Source: Dehalococcoidia bacterium
Lineage (GTDB): Bacteria; Chloroflexota; Dehalococcoidia; Lucifugimonadales; Australimonadaceae
Length of the DNA stretch: 64,000 nucleotides
Direction: 5' to 3'
NCBI GenBank assembly: GCA_022820645.1
Contig: JAJEFD010000013.1
Coordinates: 321,308-385,307 of the forward strand
In this document: piece by piece, positions 52,345-62,719 of the stretch
How positions within the stretch are numbered: position 1 is the first letter of the stretch
Layout of the letters: each line of letters begins with the position of its first letter
Translations under genes and position numbers: made by a program
The notes under the pieces: generated by a model
Database searches by the model: none
The model's input: only the letters and a program-made list of their open reading frames with translations
What the model was told of the DNA's origin: nothing

Positions 52345-54408
52345 GTGAGCGAATTACTGGAGGGGCTGTCGTACCTGGGCAACGGAGGCTACTGGGCGGC
52401 CTTCGCTGTCGCTGTCTTCGGGGCTGTTTTCGTGGGACTGCTGCCAGGCGTCTCTGCCACCTTGGTGATGGCGCTCTCCATCTCGTTCATCGTCCTGAAC
52501 ATAGAAGACCCGCTCATCGGCATCGTCATGCTGGCTACTCTGACCGGCGTGGACAATACGCTGGACTCCATCCCCGCCGTGCTACTTGGCCAGCCTGGTG
52601 GAGCGACCCAGGTAACGTTCCTGGAAGGGAACCAACTGGCTCGGAGGGGATTGGCCGCGCATACGCTAGGAGCGGTCTATGCGGTCTCCGCGATGGGAGG
52701 AATCGTCGGAGCACTGGCACTCGCTATTGTCATCCCGGTCATCAAGCCATTCATCCTTGCGTTCGGCTTCCCAGAGATTGCGGCGATGGCGCTCTTCGGT
52801 GTAGCGATGGTGGCGGCGTTGAGCTCCGGGGCGATGCTGAAGGGCCTAGCTGCTGCTGCCTTCGGGCTGTTACTCGGTACCATCGGCATAGACCCAATCT
52901 CCGCTGCGCACCGCTACACGTTCGGCTCTCTGCACCTGTGGGAGGGTCTCCCGCTGATCGCCACGACCATCGGACTCTTCGCCCTGCCGGAAATGATCGA
53001 CCTGACCATGACGAGGCGACCAGTCGCGTCGCGCGGGGCGGTGATCAACCAGCGTGAAGTCTTCAGGGGTGTGCGCTACGGACTCACCAAGTGGAATATC
53101 GCTATCCGGAACGGGCTCTTCGGTGTGTTCCTTGGCGCGGTGCCGGGCATAGGCGGGGCGGTCGTGGACTGGCTCTCCTACGCGATGGGCATCTTCTTCA
53201 GCAAGGACAAGAGCGAGTTCGGCAAGGGTTCGCTTGACGGTGTGCTCTTCGCCGAAGCGGCGCAGAACTCGAAGGAAGCGGGCCAGGCGATTCCCACTCT
53301 GGCGTTCGGCGTGCCGGGTGGCAGGGCATGGGCGTTCGTCATCGTCGCCATGTTGGCTTATGGAATAACGCCGGGCCCGCCCATGCTGGATCGGTTCGCC
53401 GACATCACCATCATGATGGTGTTCAGCCTTGCGCTGGGGAATCTGGCAGTTACCGTCATCGGCATGTTCCTCACCGGACAGTTGGCTAAGCTCACACTGA
53501 TTCCGTATCCGCTCATCGGTGCAATCATCATTCCGATTGCGTTCTTGTCCGCTTACCTCTCTTCGACTGACCTGATCGCCGTATACATCATCGTGTCAGC
53601 GGCAGTGATGGGCCTGTTTATGAAACAGTTCAAGTGGCCCCGGCCTCCTCTACTGCTGGGCTTCATATTGGGCCGCATCATCGAATTCAACTTCCAGTCC
53701 GCCATCTCCATCCACGGCATGGGAGGACTGCTGGCAAGGCCACTGACAATTTTCCTGCTGGTTCTGGCTGTGGCAATCGCATTCACGTTCTCCAAGATGG
53801 GTAACATTGGCGTAGTGGGCTCGTTGACGGAAACTGAGGACAGGCCATTAGTGCGTGGGGGGAGCGGGGATGACCCTGCGGCTGCTACCGATGCTACGAC
53901 AGCGGTCGCTGGGACCAAGCAACGTGCTTGGGCACTGACGCCAGCGGCCATCTTCACCATTGCAGTCATAGGGATGGCAGCTTGGGCGCTGCAGGAGGCG
54001 TGGTTCGGATTTCCCACGCGGGGCAAGGTCTTCCCCGTATCCTTGAGCCTGGCAGTCATCATCCTCAGCAGCGTCCAACTCGTCCACGACCTGCGGCGGG
54101 GCAAGACCGGTGCAATCATGGACATCGGTATGAGGAGCGCCGGTATGGAGGGCGTTGTGAGGACAGGGATGCTCATCGTCGGGTGGGTAACCCTCTTTGT
54201 CGTGCTCATATTCGTCATCGGCCTGAAATGGGCTACGATGATCTTCCCAATCGGCCCCACGCTGCTCTTCCTGAATGGCCGCATGCGCTGGATAGGCTTG
54301 GCGATTGCAGTTCCGTTCGTGGTGCTGTTCAACCTGATCGTGATGGACTACGTGATGGCCGTCATCTGGGCGGAGCCGCTCATCACGTTCTTCTCGCTGC
54401 GTCAGTGA
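52345..54408 (+). CDS. Tripartite tricarboxylate transporter, TctA permease with C-terminal TctB-like region
   Basis: 'GAVFVGLLPGVSATLVMALSISFI', 'FLGAVPGIGGAVVDWLSYAMG'; C-terminal about 160 aa with 4 TM TctB-like; GTG start. Confidence 0.88.
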   Translation: MSELLEGLSYLGNGGYWAAFAVAVFGAVFVGLLPGVSATLVMALSISFIVLNIEDPLIGIVMLATLTGVDNTLDSIPAVLLGQPGGATQVTFLEGNQLARRGLAAHTLGAVYAVSAMGGIVGALALAIVIPVIKPFILAFGFPEIAAMALFGVAMVAALSSGAMLKGLAAAAFGLLLGTIGIDPISAAHRYTFGSLHLWEGLPLIATTIGLFALPEMIDLTMTRRPVASRGAVINQREVFRGVRYGLTKWNIAIRNGLFGVFLGAVPGIGGAVVDWLSYAMGIFFSKDKSEFGKGSLDGVLFAEAAQNSKEAGQAIPTLAFGVPGGRAWAFVIVAMLAYGITPGPPMLDRFADITIMMVFSLALGNLAVTVIGMFLTGQLAKLTLIPYPLIGAIIIPIAFLSAYLSSTDLIAVYIIVSAAVMGLFMKQFKWPRPPLLLGFILGRIIEFNFQSAISIHGMGGLLARPLTIFLLVLAVAIAFTFSKMGNIGVVGSLTETEDRPLVRGGSGDDPAAATDATTAVAGTKQRAWALTPAAIFTIAVIGMAAWALQEAWFGFPTRGKVFPVSLSLAVIILSSVQLVHDLRRGKTGAIMDIGMRSAGMEGVVRTGMLIVGWVTLFVVLIFVIGLKWATMIFPIGPTLLFLNGRMRWIGLAIAVPFVVLFNLIVMDYVMAVIWAEPLITFFSLRQ

Positions 54409-54475
54409 GTAACGGGAATCTCCGCTTCGGTGACCTGCAGCGCGTATCCCGTGGCGGAGTCCTCCCCCGCCATCG

Positions 54476-54505
54476 GAAGCCCCGCACCAACCCGTGCGGG
54501 GCTTC
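54476..54505. terminator. Hairpin terminator
   Basis: GAAGCCCCGCAC...GTGCGGGGCTTC then ATTCG. Confidence 0.65.
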
Positions 54506-54601
54506 ATTCGTGCATCGAGTGCTCACGGATATGGCCCCCCAGCTCGGTCTGCTTGCATCCGGCTTATCTCCTGCGGAGAATCGGAAGCGCAAGGAGGGGC
54601 C

Positions 54602-55762
54602 ATGAAACGCAGTACTGACCGAATACGCACCATGCACGCAGGGAGCCTGCCGAGGCCGGATGACGTTCGGGAGATGGTTGCGGCGAAGGCTGCAGGAGAC
54701 CCTGTAGACGAAGAGCAACTCGAAGGGCGGCTGACGGAGGCAGTGGCCGATACTGTGCGTCAGCAGATCGACTGTGGCATGGACAGCATCAACGACGGCG
54801 AACTGAGCAAGACGAACTTCACGAACTATGCCAATGAACGGCTCGGCGGCATCGAATTACGCACGTTCGGGCCCGGAGAAGGGCCAGAACCGGAGCAGAT
54901 ATCCGCTCGAGACAGGCTCGCTTTCCCGGGGTACTTCGACTCTCCGCGCGGGTTTGTTGTGAGGCGTCCGCGGGATAAGCAGCTCTTCTGCGTTGGGCCC
55001 ATCACATACGTGGGCTCAGAGCTCGTGCAGAGCGACATCGCGCGCTTCAAGGCTGCCCTGGACGATGTTGGCGATGCGGAGCCGTTCCTGCCGGCTGTCG
55101 CGCCGGGCAGCATCGACCACTGGCTGTGGAACGAGTACTACGCTTCAGAAGAAGAGTTCCTCTACGCCATCGCCGACGCGATGCACGAAGAGTACAAGGC
55201 CATCGCTGACGCCGGGCTCATCCTCCAGATAGACGACCCGGACCTCTTCGACGCGTGGCAGATACAGACGGAGATGGATATCCCCGCGTACCGCAGGTTC
55301 GCTGAGCAGCGCGTTGAGGTCCTGAACTACGCGCTGCGTGAGATTCCACGCGAGCAGATACGCCTGCACGCCTGCTGGGGCAGCTATCACGGCCCGCATG
55401 TATCCGACATCGGGCTGGAGCAGATGGTGGACATCTTCCTCAGCGTCAAGGCACAGGCGTACTCCATCGAAGCGTCAAACCCGCGTCACCAGCACGAGTG
55501 GGAGATCTGGAAGGACGTTACGCTGCCGGACGGCGCGATCTTCATCCCCGGCGTCGTTGGCCACTTCAGCGATTTCGTGGAACACCCGAAGCTCGTCGCT
55601 GAGCGGCTGCTGCGGTTTGCGCCTATCGTGGGGAAAGAGAACCTGATGGCGGGCACCGACTGCGGGCTCGGGACCCGCGTGGGCACGCCCGACATATGCT
55701 GGGCGAAGTTCAGAGCCATGGCGGAAGGGGCAAGGCTCGCGAGCGAGGCACTCTGGGGCTGA
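54602..55762 (+). CDS. MetE C-terminal-like (cobalamin-independent methionine synthase family) protein
   Basis: 'MHAGSLPRPDDVREM', 'LILQIDDPDLFDAW', 'RLHACWGSYHGPHVSDIGL', 'AGTDCGLGTR'. Confidence 0.85.
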   Translation: MKRSTDRIRTMHAGSLPRPDDVREMVAAKAAGDPVDEEQLEGRLTEAVADTVRQQIDCGMDSINDGELSKTNFTNYANERLGGIELRTFGPGEGPEPEQISARDRLAFPGYFDSPRGFVVRRPRDKQLFCVGPITYVGSELVQSDIARFKAALDDVGDAEPFLPAVAPGSIDHWLWNEYYASEEEFLYAIADAMHEEYKAIADAGLILQIDDPDLFDAWQIQTEMDIPAYRRFAEQRVEVLNYALREIPREQIRLHACWGSYHGPHVSDIGLEQMVDIFLSVKAQAYSIEASNPRHQHEWEIWKDVTLPDGAIFIPGVVGHFSDFVEHPKLVAERLLRFAPIVGKENLMAGTDCGLGTRVGTPDICWAKFRAMAEGARLASEALWG

Positions 55763-55783
55763 TGCGGGCGCAACGCGGCAGCG

Positions 55784-56941
55784 TTACTCGACCGCATATT
55801 CCTTGAGCAGGCTGCGGGCGATGACGATGCGCTGCACCTCGGACGTGCCCTCGTAGATCTCGGTGATGCGCTGGTCGCGGTACATGCGCTCGACCGGGTT
55901 CTCCTTGAAGAAGCCGTAGCCGCCGAATATCTGAACGGCCCTGTCGACGCAGAAGTGCGCGGCCTCGGAGGCGTACAGCTTCGCCATCGCGGACTCGCGG
56001 GTGTGGGGGAGCCCTGCGTCCTTCAACTGGGCGGAACGCCGGGTGAACAGCCGTGCGGCGTCGATCTGGGTTGCCATGTCCGCGAGCATGAACTGGATGG
56101 CCTGCCGCTCCTTGAGCAGTTCGCCGAACGTCTCGCGCTGCTGTGTGTAGCGGATGGCAGCCTCGAACGCGCCCCGCGCGAGACCGACCGACTGTGTTGC
56201 GAGCGAGATGCGGCTGGAGTCGAGGATGGTCATGGCGATGCGGAAGCCTTCGCCTTCCTCGCCGAGACGGTTGTCCACGGGGACGTGGACGTCGTTGAAG
56301 TAGACCTCGGCGGTGCCTGAGCCGCGGATGCCGAGCTTGCCGTGCATCCCACGCATCTCGATGCCGGGGCTATCGCTCTCGACGACGAACGCGGTCGTTC
56401 CGCGGTGCCCCTTTGAGCGGTCGGTGGCAGTGAAGACTACCATGAGACCGGACTGCTCCGCGTTGGTGATGAATATCTTGGAGCCGTTGAGCACATAAGA
56501 GCCGTTGCCGTTGTGGACGGCGGTCGTTTGCATGTCGGCCGCGTCGCTGCCGGAGCTCGGCTCGGAGAGCGCCCAAGCGACAATCTTGTCGCCTGCGCAC
56601 GCTGGAGGCAGGAAGCGCTCCGCCTGCTCGCCGTTGCAGAAGCGGTCGAGCGTGGAGACGCCGAGCGAGAGGTGGGCAAGGAGCGTGGTGCTGGAAGTCA
56701 TGCAGGCCCGTGCGACCTCCTCGGCGGCGATGGCGAGTTCCGCGTAGGAAGCTCCCTCGCCTCCATGGGCAGTCTTCGCTGTCATGCCCATGAGGCCCAT
56801 GCGCTTCATGGCCTCGACGCTTTCCCAGGGGAATTCCTCGTTCTCGTCCCAACGGGCGGCGTTCGGGGCGAGCTCGGCGTCGGCGAACTCACGCATCGTA
56901 TTTCGCAGCAGGCGCTCCTCTTCCGTGTACAGCGCGTCCAT
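55784..56941 (-). CDS. Acyl-CoA dehydrogenase
   Basis: 'ALSEPSSGSDAADMQTTA', 'IQIFGGYGFFKENPVERMYRDQRITEIYEGTSEVQRIVIAR'. Confidence 0.96.
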   Translation of the reverse strand: MDALYTEEERLLRNTMREFADAELAPNAARWDENEEFPWESVEAMKRMGLMGMTAKTAHGGEGASYAELAIAAEEVARACMTSSTTLLAHLSLGVSTLDRFCNGEQAERFLPPACAGDKIVAWALSEPSSGSDAADMQTTAVHNGNGSYVLNGSKIFITNAEQSGLMVVFTATDRSKGHRGTTAFVVESDSPGIEMRGMHGKLGIRGSGTAEVYFNDVHVPVDNRLGEEGEGFRIAMTILDSSRISLATQSVGLARGAFEAAIRYTQQRETFGELLKERQAIQFMLADMATQIDAARLFTRRSAQLKDAGLPHTRESAMAKLYASEAAHFCVDRAVQIFGGYGFFKENPVERMYRDQRITEIYEGTSEVQRIVIARSLLKEYAVE

Positions 56942-56965
56942 GTCCCTCTCCTCGGGAGGCGTCTC

Positions 56966-56993
56966 GCTATAATGCCTCGCGCCGCATTATAGC
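56966..56993. promoter_or_regulatory. Perfect palindrome with mirrored TATAAT -10 elements (divergent promoter)
   Basis: GCTATAATGC-CTCGCGCC-GCATTATAGC between divergent genes. Confidence 0.6.
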
Positions 56994-57007
56994 CCTGCAG
57001 GTCAGCC

Positions 57008-57829
57008 ATGACCGGAACGCTCTACGTCGTTGCGACACCCATTGGGAACCTCGAAGACATGACGCCGCGCGCGGCGCGTATGCTGCGAGAGGTGGCCTTG
57101 ATCGCTGCCGAGGACACGCGGCAGACGCGGAAGCTCCTCACTCACCTGGGAGTGTCCACACGCACCGTCAGCTACAATCAGCACAACGCCCGGCAGCGGA
57201 CACCCGCGCTGCTCGACGCGTTGCGGAAGGGCAACGTGGTGCTCGTTACGGACGCGGGCGCGCCGGGTGTGAGCGATCCTGGCGCAGGGCTTGTGGCGGA
57301 GGCGGCGCGGGCCGGATTCAGCGTAGTGAGCGTGCCGGGGCCATCCGCGGTGACCGCCGCGCTTGCGATCGCAGGGTTCTCCGCAGACACGTTCCACTTC
57401 ATCGGGTTCCTGCCACGGACAACGAAGGCGCGCCGCGCCACGCTGGCGGAGGCATCCTCGCTGCGAGCGACGCTCGTTCTGTTCGAGGCGCCGCACCGCT
57501 TGCTCGCGACGCTCGCCGACATCGCCGAGGTACTCGGCGACCGGCGTCTGGCCGCATGCCGCGAGATGACGAAGGTCCATGAGGAGGTCTTCCGGGGAAC
57601 GGCCAGGGAGGCCATAGCCCACTTCGGCTCGCCGCGCGGCGAGTTCACGCTTGTCATCGAAGGAGCACCGGACGCCGCGCTCAGGGAACCGGCCTCGGCG
57701 GAGCGCATCGCGGAGGCGATGGCGGCTGCGCGTGCGTCCGGGCTCAGCCGACGCGATGCCGCGGTCCGAGTGTCGCGTGAGTTGGGTGTTCCGCGCCGCA
57801 CGGCCTACGCGGCATGGGAGAAGGTGTAG
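57008..57829 (+). CDS. rsmI: 16S rRNA (cytidine 1402-2'-O)-methyltransferase
   Basis: 'GTLYVVATPIGNLEDMTPRA', 'VTDAGAPGVSDPGAGLV', 'FIGFLPR'. Confidence 0.97.
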   Translation: MTGTLYVVATPIGNLEDMTPRAARMLREVALIAAEDTRQTRKLLTHLGVSTRTVSYNQHNARQRTPALLDALRKGNVVLVTDAGAPGVSDPGAGLVAEAARAGFSVVSVPGPSAVTAALAIAGFSADTFHFIGFLPRTTKARRATLAEASSLRATLVLFEAPHRLLATLADIAEVLGDRRLAACREMTKVHEEVFRGTAREAIAHFGSPRGEFTLVIEGAPDAALREPASAERIAEAMAAARASGLSRRDAAVRVSRELGVPRRTAYAAWEKV

Positions 57830-57896
57830 AGGAGCACGCTCGTAGCACTCTCCCGCGTTACAGTTCTGAGACTGCTAGAATACGCGGGAGTAATCC

Positions 57897-59564
57897 ATGC
57901 GTGAACGTATCCTCATAGGGGTCGCCTGGCCCTACGCCAACGGCCCGTTGCATCTCGGTCACATCGCTGGAGCGTACCTCCCCGCGGATGTCTTTGCCCG
58001 CTACCACCGGATGCGCGGCAACGACGTGCTCATGGTGTCGGGCAGCGACTCCCACGGTGCGCCGATAACGATGCGCGCCGATGCGGAAGGGGTGCCCCCC
58101 CGAGAAGTGGTCGAGCGATTCCACGCCTCGTTCCTCGAATCGTGGGAGCGGCTCGGCATCTCCTTCGACCTCTTCACGACGACGATGACCGACAACCACC
58201 GGGAGGTTACGCACGACCTCTGGCGTGCGTTGCAGGCGCAGGACTACATCTACGAAGCGAGCATGAAGGTGGCGTACTCGCCTGACCATGACCGCTTCCT
58301 GCCGGACCGCTACGTACGGGGAGTCTGCCCGAACTGCCAGTTCGAGGACGCCCGCGGCGACCAGTGCGACAACTGCGGCTCCATCCTCGATCCTGTGGAT
58401 CTCGGCAACCCGGCATACAACGTAGACGGCGAGCGTTACCCAGTCGAGATACGCGACACCGAGCACCAGTTCCTGCGACTGAGCGCCTTCCGCGACCAGT
58501 TGGCTGCGTGGGTGGAGGAGCAACGGCACTGGCGTCCCAACGTGCGGAACTTCACGCTCGGATTCCTGCGCGAGGGATTGAAGGACCGCGCCATAACACG
58601 CAACCTGGACTGGGGTCTGCCGGTGCCGGCGGAGGGCTATGAGGACCGCCGCATCTACGTCTGGTTCGAGGCGGTCATCGGTTACCTCTCCGCGAGCGTG
58701 GAGTGGGCGGCACGCAAGGGCGAGCCGGACGCATGGCGTCCCTTCTGGGAAGACCCGTCTACACGCTCCTACTACTTCGTCGGCAAGGACAACATCCCGT
58801 TCCACACCATCATCTGGCCGGCGATGCTGCTGGGACAGGCGGCGTACATCCTTCCGTACGACGTGCCCGCCAATGAGTTCCTGAACCTCGAAGGACGGCA
58901 GCTCTCCACGAGCCGCAACTGGGCGGTGTGGGTGCCGGACTACCTCGACCGATTCCCGCCCGACCCCTTGCGCTATCACCTGGCTGCCAACCTCCCTGAA
59001 ACCGGCGATGCCGACTTCACCTGGAGCGAGTACGTGCGCCGCAACAACGACGAGCTCGTCGCAACGTTCGGGAACCTCGTGCACCGCGTGCTGACGCAGG
59101 TCTACCGCAACTTCGACAAGTGCGTGCCCGACCCCGGCGACCTCGGCGAGGCCGACAGAGAACTCATCGACAAGGCGGAAGCGGCCATGGGAGCGGTTGC
59201 AGAGTCGCTCGAAGCGGTGCGTCTTCGCGAAGCGCTGAATGTTTCGATGGGGCTGGCGCGGGACGCGAACCGCTATCTCGACGCGCAGGCGCCGTGGCAG
59301 CAGGTGAAGACGGACAAGGCCGCGGCAGGACGCACTCTCTATACGGCGATGCAGGCGTTGATGGCGCTGCGGGTGACGTTGAACCCGTTCCTGCCGTTCA
59401 GCACCCAGCGTCTCCACGAGCTGTTGGGACGGGACGGGAAGGTTGAGGAGGTGGGCTGGCACTTCGAAACCAGCGAACCGGGCGCTCCGTTGCCGGAACC
59501 CAAGCCGCTCTTTACGAAGCTGGACGATTCCGTGGCCGACGAGATGCTTGCCAAACTCGGGTAG
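57897..59564 (+). CDS. metG: Methionyl-tRNA synthetase
   Basis: 'IGVAWPYANGPLHLGHIAGAYLPADVFARYHRM', 'LSTSRNWAVWV' (KMSKS-position variant). Confidence 0.95.
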   Translation: MRERILIGVAWPYANGPLHLGHIAGAYLPADVFARYHRMRGNDVLMVSGSDSHGAPITMRADAEGVPPREVVERFHASFLESWERLGISFDLFTTTMTDNHREVTHDLWRALQAQDYIYEASMKVAYSPDHDRFLPDRYVRGVCPNCQFEDARGDQCDNCGSILDPVDLGNPAYNVDGERYPVEIRDTEHQFLRLSAFRDQLAAWVEEQRHWRPNVRNFTLGFLREGLKDRAITRNLDWGLPVPAEGYEDRRIYVWFEAVIGYLSASVEWAARKGEPDAWRPFWEDPSTRSYYFVGKDNIPFHTIIWPAMLLGQAAYILPYDVPANEFLNLEGRQLSTSRNWAVWVPDYLDRFPPDPLRYHLAANLPETGDADFTWSEYVRRNNDELVATFGNLVHRVLTQVYRNFDKCVPDPGDLGEADRELIDKAEAAMGAVAESLEAVRLREALNVSMGLARDANRYLDAQAPWQQVKTDKAAAGRTLYTAMQALMALRVTLNPFLPFSTQRLHELLGRDGKVEEVGWHFETSEPGAPLPEPKPLFTKLDDSVADEMLAKLG

Positions 59565-59576
59565 CGGACGGAGTAC

Positions 59577-60575
59577 ATGACGGAAACGACCACGGTACGC
59601 GACCGGCTGGACGGCTCAGCGCGGTTCATCTACGAACCCGTGCTGGACGGCCTCGACCGGGTGATAGGAAACCTGGGCGACCTGGCCGAGACCTCCGGCG
59701 TGCCGCGCGACATGGTCTCCCACGTGGTTGAGGGCGGCGGAAAGCTGGTGCGCCCGACGATAACGCTCCTGGCCGGTGCACTGCGTTCCGGCGAAGAGGA
59801 ACGCATCGTGAAGATGGCCACCGCCGTTGAGTTGCTGCACATCGCCTCGCTCATCCACGACGATACGGTGGACCACTCCGAGAAGCGACGGGGCCGCGCC
59901 ACGGTGAGCAGGCTCTGGGGCGACGACATGGCCGTGCTCCTGGGCGACTACGTATTCGCGGCATCAGCGACGTTTGTCTGCGACACGGGCAACATCCGCG
60001 TCGTGCGGCGCTTCGCAGAGACGATCATGGAACTCGCGCGCGGCGAGCTCACGGAGCGTATCAGCAAGCACGACTGGTCGCAGACGTCCGCGGACTACGA
60101 GAGGCGCATCTACGACAAGACGGCGTCGCTCATCTGCACGGCGGCCGAGTCAGGCGGAGTGCTGAGCGGCGCACCAGAGGAGGAGACGCAGGCGCTGCAC
60201 TCGTTCGGGTACAACGTCGGCATGGCATTCCAGATAGTAGACGACGTGCTCGACTTCACCAGCAGCGAGGAGGAGTTGGGCAAACCCGTGGGGAACGACC
60301 TGCTGCAGGGGACGCTCACGCTGCCCGCGCTGCTCTTTGCCGCGGCTCATCCGAACGAGGTTGTCGTGCGCCGCCTTCGCGACGGTAGCCGGGACGAGAG
60401 GGACCTCACGACCATGGTGGAGTTCGTCCGCAACTCGTCCGCCATAGACGAGACGATGGCGCAACTTGAAGGCTACCGGAACGCAGCGCGCGCTGCGGTC
60501 GCTACGTTGCCCGACGCCCGCGCCCGCCAGTCGCTCGATGCTCTGGTCGACTATCTCGCGCAGCGCCGCAACTAG
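59577..60575 (+). CDS. Polyprenyl diphosphate synthase
   Basis: 'LIHDDTVDHSEKRRG', 'QIVDDVLDFTSSEEELGKP'. Confidence 0.94.
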   Translation: MTETTTVRDRLDGSARFIYEPVLDGLDRVIGNLGDLAETSGVPRDMVSHVVEGGGKLVRPTITLLAGALRSGEEERIVKMATAVELLHIASLIHDDTVDHSEKRRGRATVSRLWGDDMAVLLGDYVFAASATFVCDTGNIRVVRRFAETIMELARGELTERISKHDWSQTSADYERRIYDKTASLICTAAESGGVLSGAPEEETQALHSFGYNVGMAFQIVDDVLDFTSSEEELGKPVGNDLLQGTLTLPALLFAAAHPNEVVVRRLRDGSRDERDLTTMVEFVRNSSAIDETMAQLEGYRNAARAAVATLPDARARQSLDALVDYLAQRRN

Positions 60576-61543
60576 CGACGAGGGTCGGTGAGCGCGTCGG
60601 CGTTCAGCACGTTCATCGGCTCGCCTGAGGCCCACGCCTTGATATTGTCCACCGAGTTCCGGTAGAAGGCCGCGAGGCTGTCCAGCGTCGCGTAGCCCAG
60701 GTGCGGCGTCAGCAGCACGTTGTCGAGCGCGAGCAACGGGTGGCCCGCAGGCAGCGGCTCCACGTCGTACACGTCCAAGGCAGCGCCCGCGATGCGGCGC
60801 TCACGGAGCGCTGCCAGCAACGCTTCTTCCCGCACGATGGGGCCGCGTGAGGTGTTGATGAGGAAGGCCGAGGGTTGCATCAGGCCGAACTCGCGCTCCG
60901 TGACCCATCCCCGGCTCAGGTCGGTCAACGGGACGTGGATCGTGAGGACGTCGGCCTCTGAGAAGAGGTCGTCCCAGGAGACGTAGGTTGCCCCGCTCGC
61001 GGCAGCCCGCTCCGCCGTGAGCGTTGGGCCCCACGCGATGACGTTCATGCCGAAGGTCTGCTGCGCACTGACCGCAATCTTCGTGCCGATGCGTCCCATC
61101 CCCAGCACGCCGAGCGTCCGACCTGCGAGGCCCACTCCCAGCCGCGTCTGCCACTTCCCCTCGCGCATGCGCCGGTCCTCCCATCCGATGTGCCGTGTGA
61201 CGCCGATGATGAGTCCCCAGACGAGCTCAGGCGTTGAGTCGCCTGCGCCGTCCGTTCCGGTGACCGGTATACCGAGTCTGCCCGCCTCCTCTGAGTCCAC
61301 GTGCGGCTGGCGGCGTCCGGTGCCGGAGAGCAGTTTGAGGTTCGGCAACCGGCGCAGCACGGATGCGGGGACAGGTGTGCGCTCCCGCATCATCTGGATC
61401 ACATCGAACTGCGCCAGGCGGTGGGGCATCTCGTCAGGGGCGATGGCTTCGTGAAAGAAGGTGACCTCCGCGCCTGTGATGGAATCCCAGTCCGCGAGTC
61501 CGTGGGCGATGCCCTGGTAGTCGTCCAGCACGGCGATGCGCAT
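60572..61543 (-). CDS. D-2-hydroxyacid dehydrogenase
   Basis: 'LAGRTLGVLGMGRIGTKIA', 'FLINTSRGPIVREEALLAAL'. Confidence 0.93.
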   Translation of the reverse strand: MRIAVLDDYQGIAHGLADWDSITGAEVTFFHEAIAPDEMPHRLAQFDVIQMMRERTPVPASVLRRLPNLKLLSGTGRRQPHVDSEEAGRLGIPVTGTDGAGDSTPELVWGLIIGVTRHIGWEDRRMREGKWQTRLGVGLAGRTLGVLGMGRIGTKIAVSAQQTFGMNVIAWGPTLTAERAAASGATYVSWDDLFSEADVLTIHVPLTDLSRGWVTEREFGLMQPSAFLINTSRGPIVREEALLAALRERRIAGAALDVYDVEPLPAGHPLLALDNVLLTPHLGYATLDSLAAFYRNSVDNIKAWASGEPMNVLNADALTDPRR

Positions 61544-61552
61544 GGCGTTCTC

Positions 61553-62716
61553 CTACTTTGCGAGGTCTCTGAGCAGTGCGTAGAGGTCCGATTTCAGTTC
61601 GTAGCCGATACCCGGCACGTCCGGAAGCCGTACCCGGCCATCCTCCGGCTGCACGTCGTCGGGGAACCCTCCGAACGGCTGGAAGACGCCGGGGTACGAC
61701 TCGTTGCCGCCGAGCCCGAGGCCGGCTGCGATGTGCAGCGCGAACAGGTGACCGCCGTGCGGCACGCACCGGCTGCGCGACCAACCGGACGACTCCAGCA
61801 TCTCGATGGTGCGCAAGTACTCCACGAGGCCGTAGCTGAGCGCGGGGTCGAACTGGAGCACGTCGCGGTCGGGGCGCATCCCGCCGTAGCGTATGAGGTT
61901 GCGGGCGTCGTGCACCGAAAAGAGGTTCTCGCCCGTCGCGAGCGGCGGTGCGTAGCGCTCGGCTAGCTCGGCCTGCAGCGCGTAGTCGAGCGGGTCGCCC
62001 GCCTCCTCGTACCAGCACAGGCCGTAGGGGGCCATCGCCTCACCATAGGTCAGGGCCTCATCGAGGTCGAAGCGTCCGTTGGCATCGACGGCGAGGCTCG
62101 CGCCGCTGCCGGTGACCGCGATCACGGCCTCTATACGCCGCAGGTCCTCGTCGAGCGGCGCGCCTCCGATCTTCATCTTCACGGTGTCGTAGCCCACGTC
62201 GAGGTAAGCGCGCATCTCATCCTGCAGCGCTTCGACACCCTTGCCAGGCTGGTAGTAGCCGCCCGCGGCGTAGACCCATGCGTCGTCGGGCGGCATGCCG
62301 TTGCCATAGCGTTGTGCGAGCAGCCGGTAGAGGGGCATCTCTTCCGCCTTCGCCACTGCGTCCCAGAGCGCCATGTCGATCACGCCCGCGGCGACCGAGC
62401 GCTCGCCGTGACCGCCGGGCTTCTCGCCTGTCATCATGACGTTCCAGACACGGTGCGGGTCGAGCAGATCGTGCTCATCGAGGAGCGACGCGGGGTCGGC
62501 GTCGAGGATGCGCGGGATGAAACGCTCTCGGAGGATGCCTCCCGCGGCGTAACGCCCGTTGGAGCTGAAGCCGTAGCCGGTGACAGGCTTGCCGTCGTGC
62601 ACCACGTCCGTGACCACAGCCACGACGGAAGCAGTCATCTGCGAGAAGTCGATGACCGCGTTCCGTATGTCGGAGCGCATGCTGGCGGTCGTCTCGCGGA
62701 TGCTTACGATGCGCAC
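61553..62716 (-). CDS. Mandelate racemase/muconate lactonizing enzyme family (enolase superfamily)
   Basis: 'YDTVKMKIGG', 'LAVDANGRFDLDEAL', 'WYEEAGDPLDYAL'. Confidence 0.9.
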   Translation of the reverse strand: MRIVSIRETTASMRSDIRNAVIDFSQMTASVVAVVTDVVHDGKPVTGYGFSSNGRYAAGGILRERFIPRILDADPASLLDEHDLLDPHRVWNVMMTGEKPGGHGERSVAAGVIDMALWDAVAKAEEMPLYRLLAQRYGNGMPPDDAWVYAAGGYYQPGKGVEALQDEMRAYLDVGYDTVKMKIGGAPLDEDLRRIEAVIAVTGSGASLAVDANGRFDLDEALTYGEAMAPYGLCWYEEAGDPLDYALQAELAERYAPPLATGENLFSVHDARNLIRYGGMRPDRDVLQFDPALSYGLVEYLRTIEMLESSGWSRSRCVPHGGHLFALHIAAGLGLGGNESYPGVFQPFGGFPDDVQPEDGRVRLPDVPGIGYELKSDLYALLRDLAK

Positions 62717-62719
62717 GGC

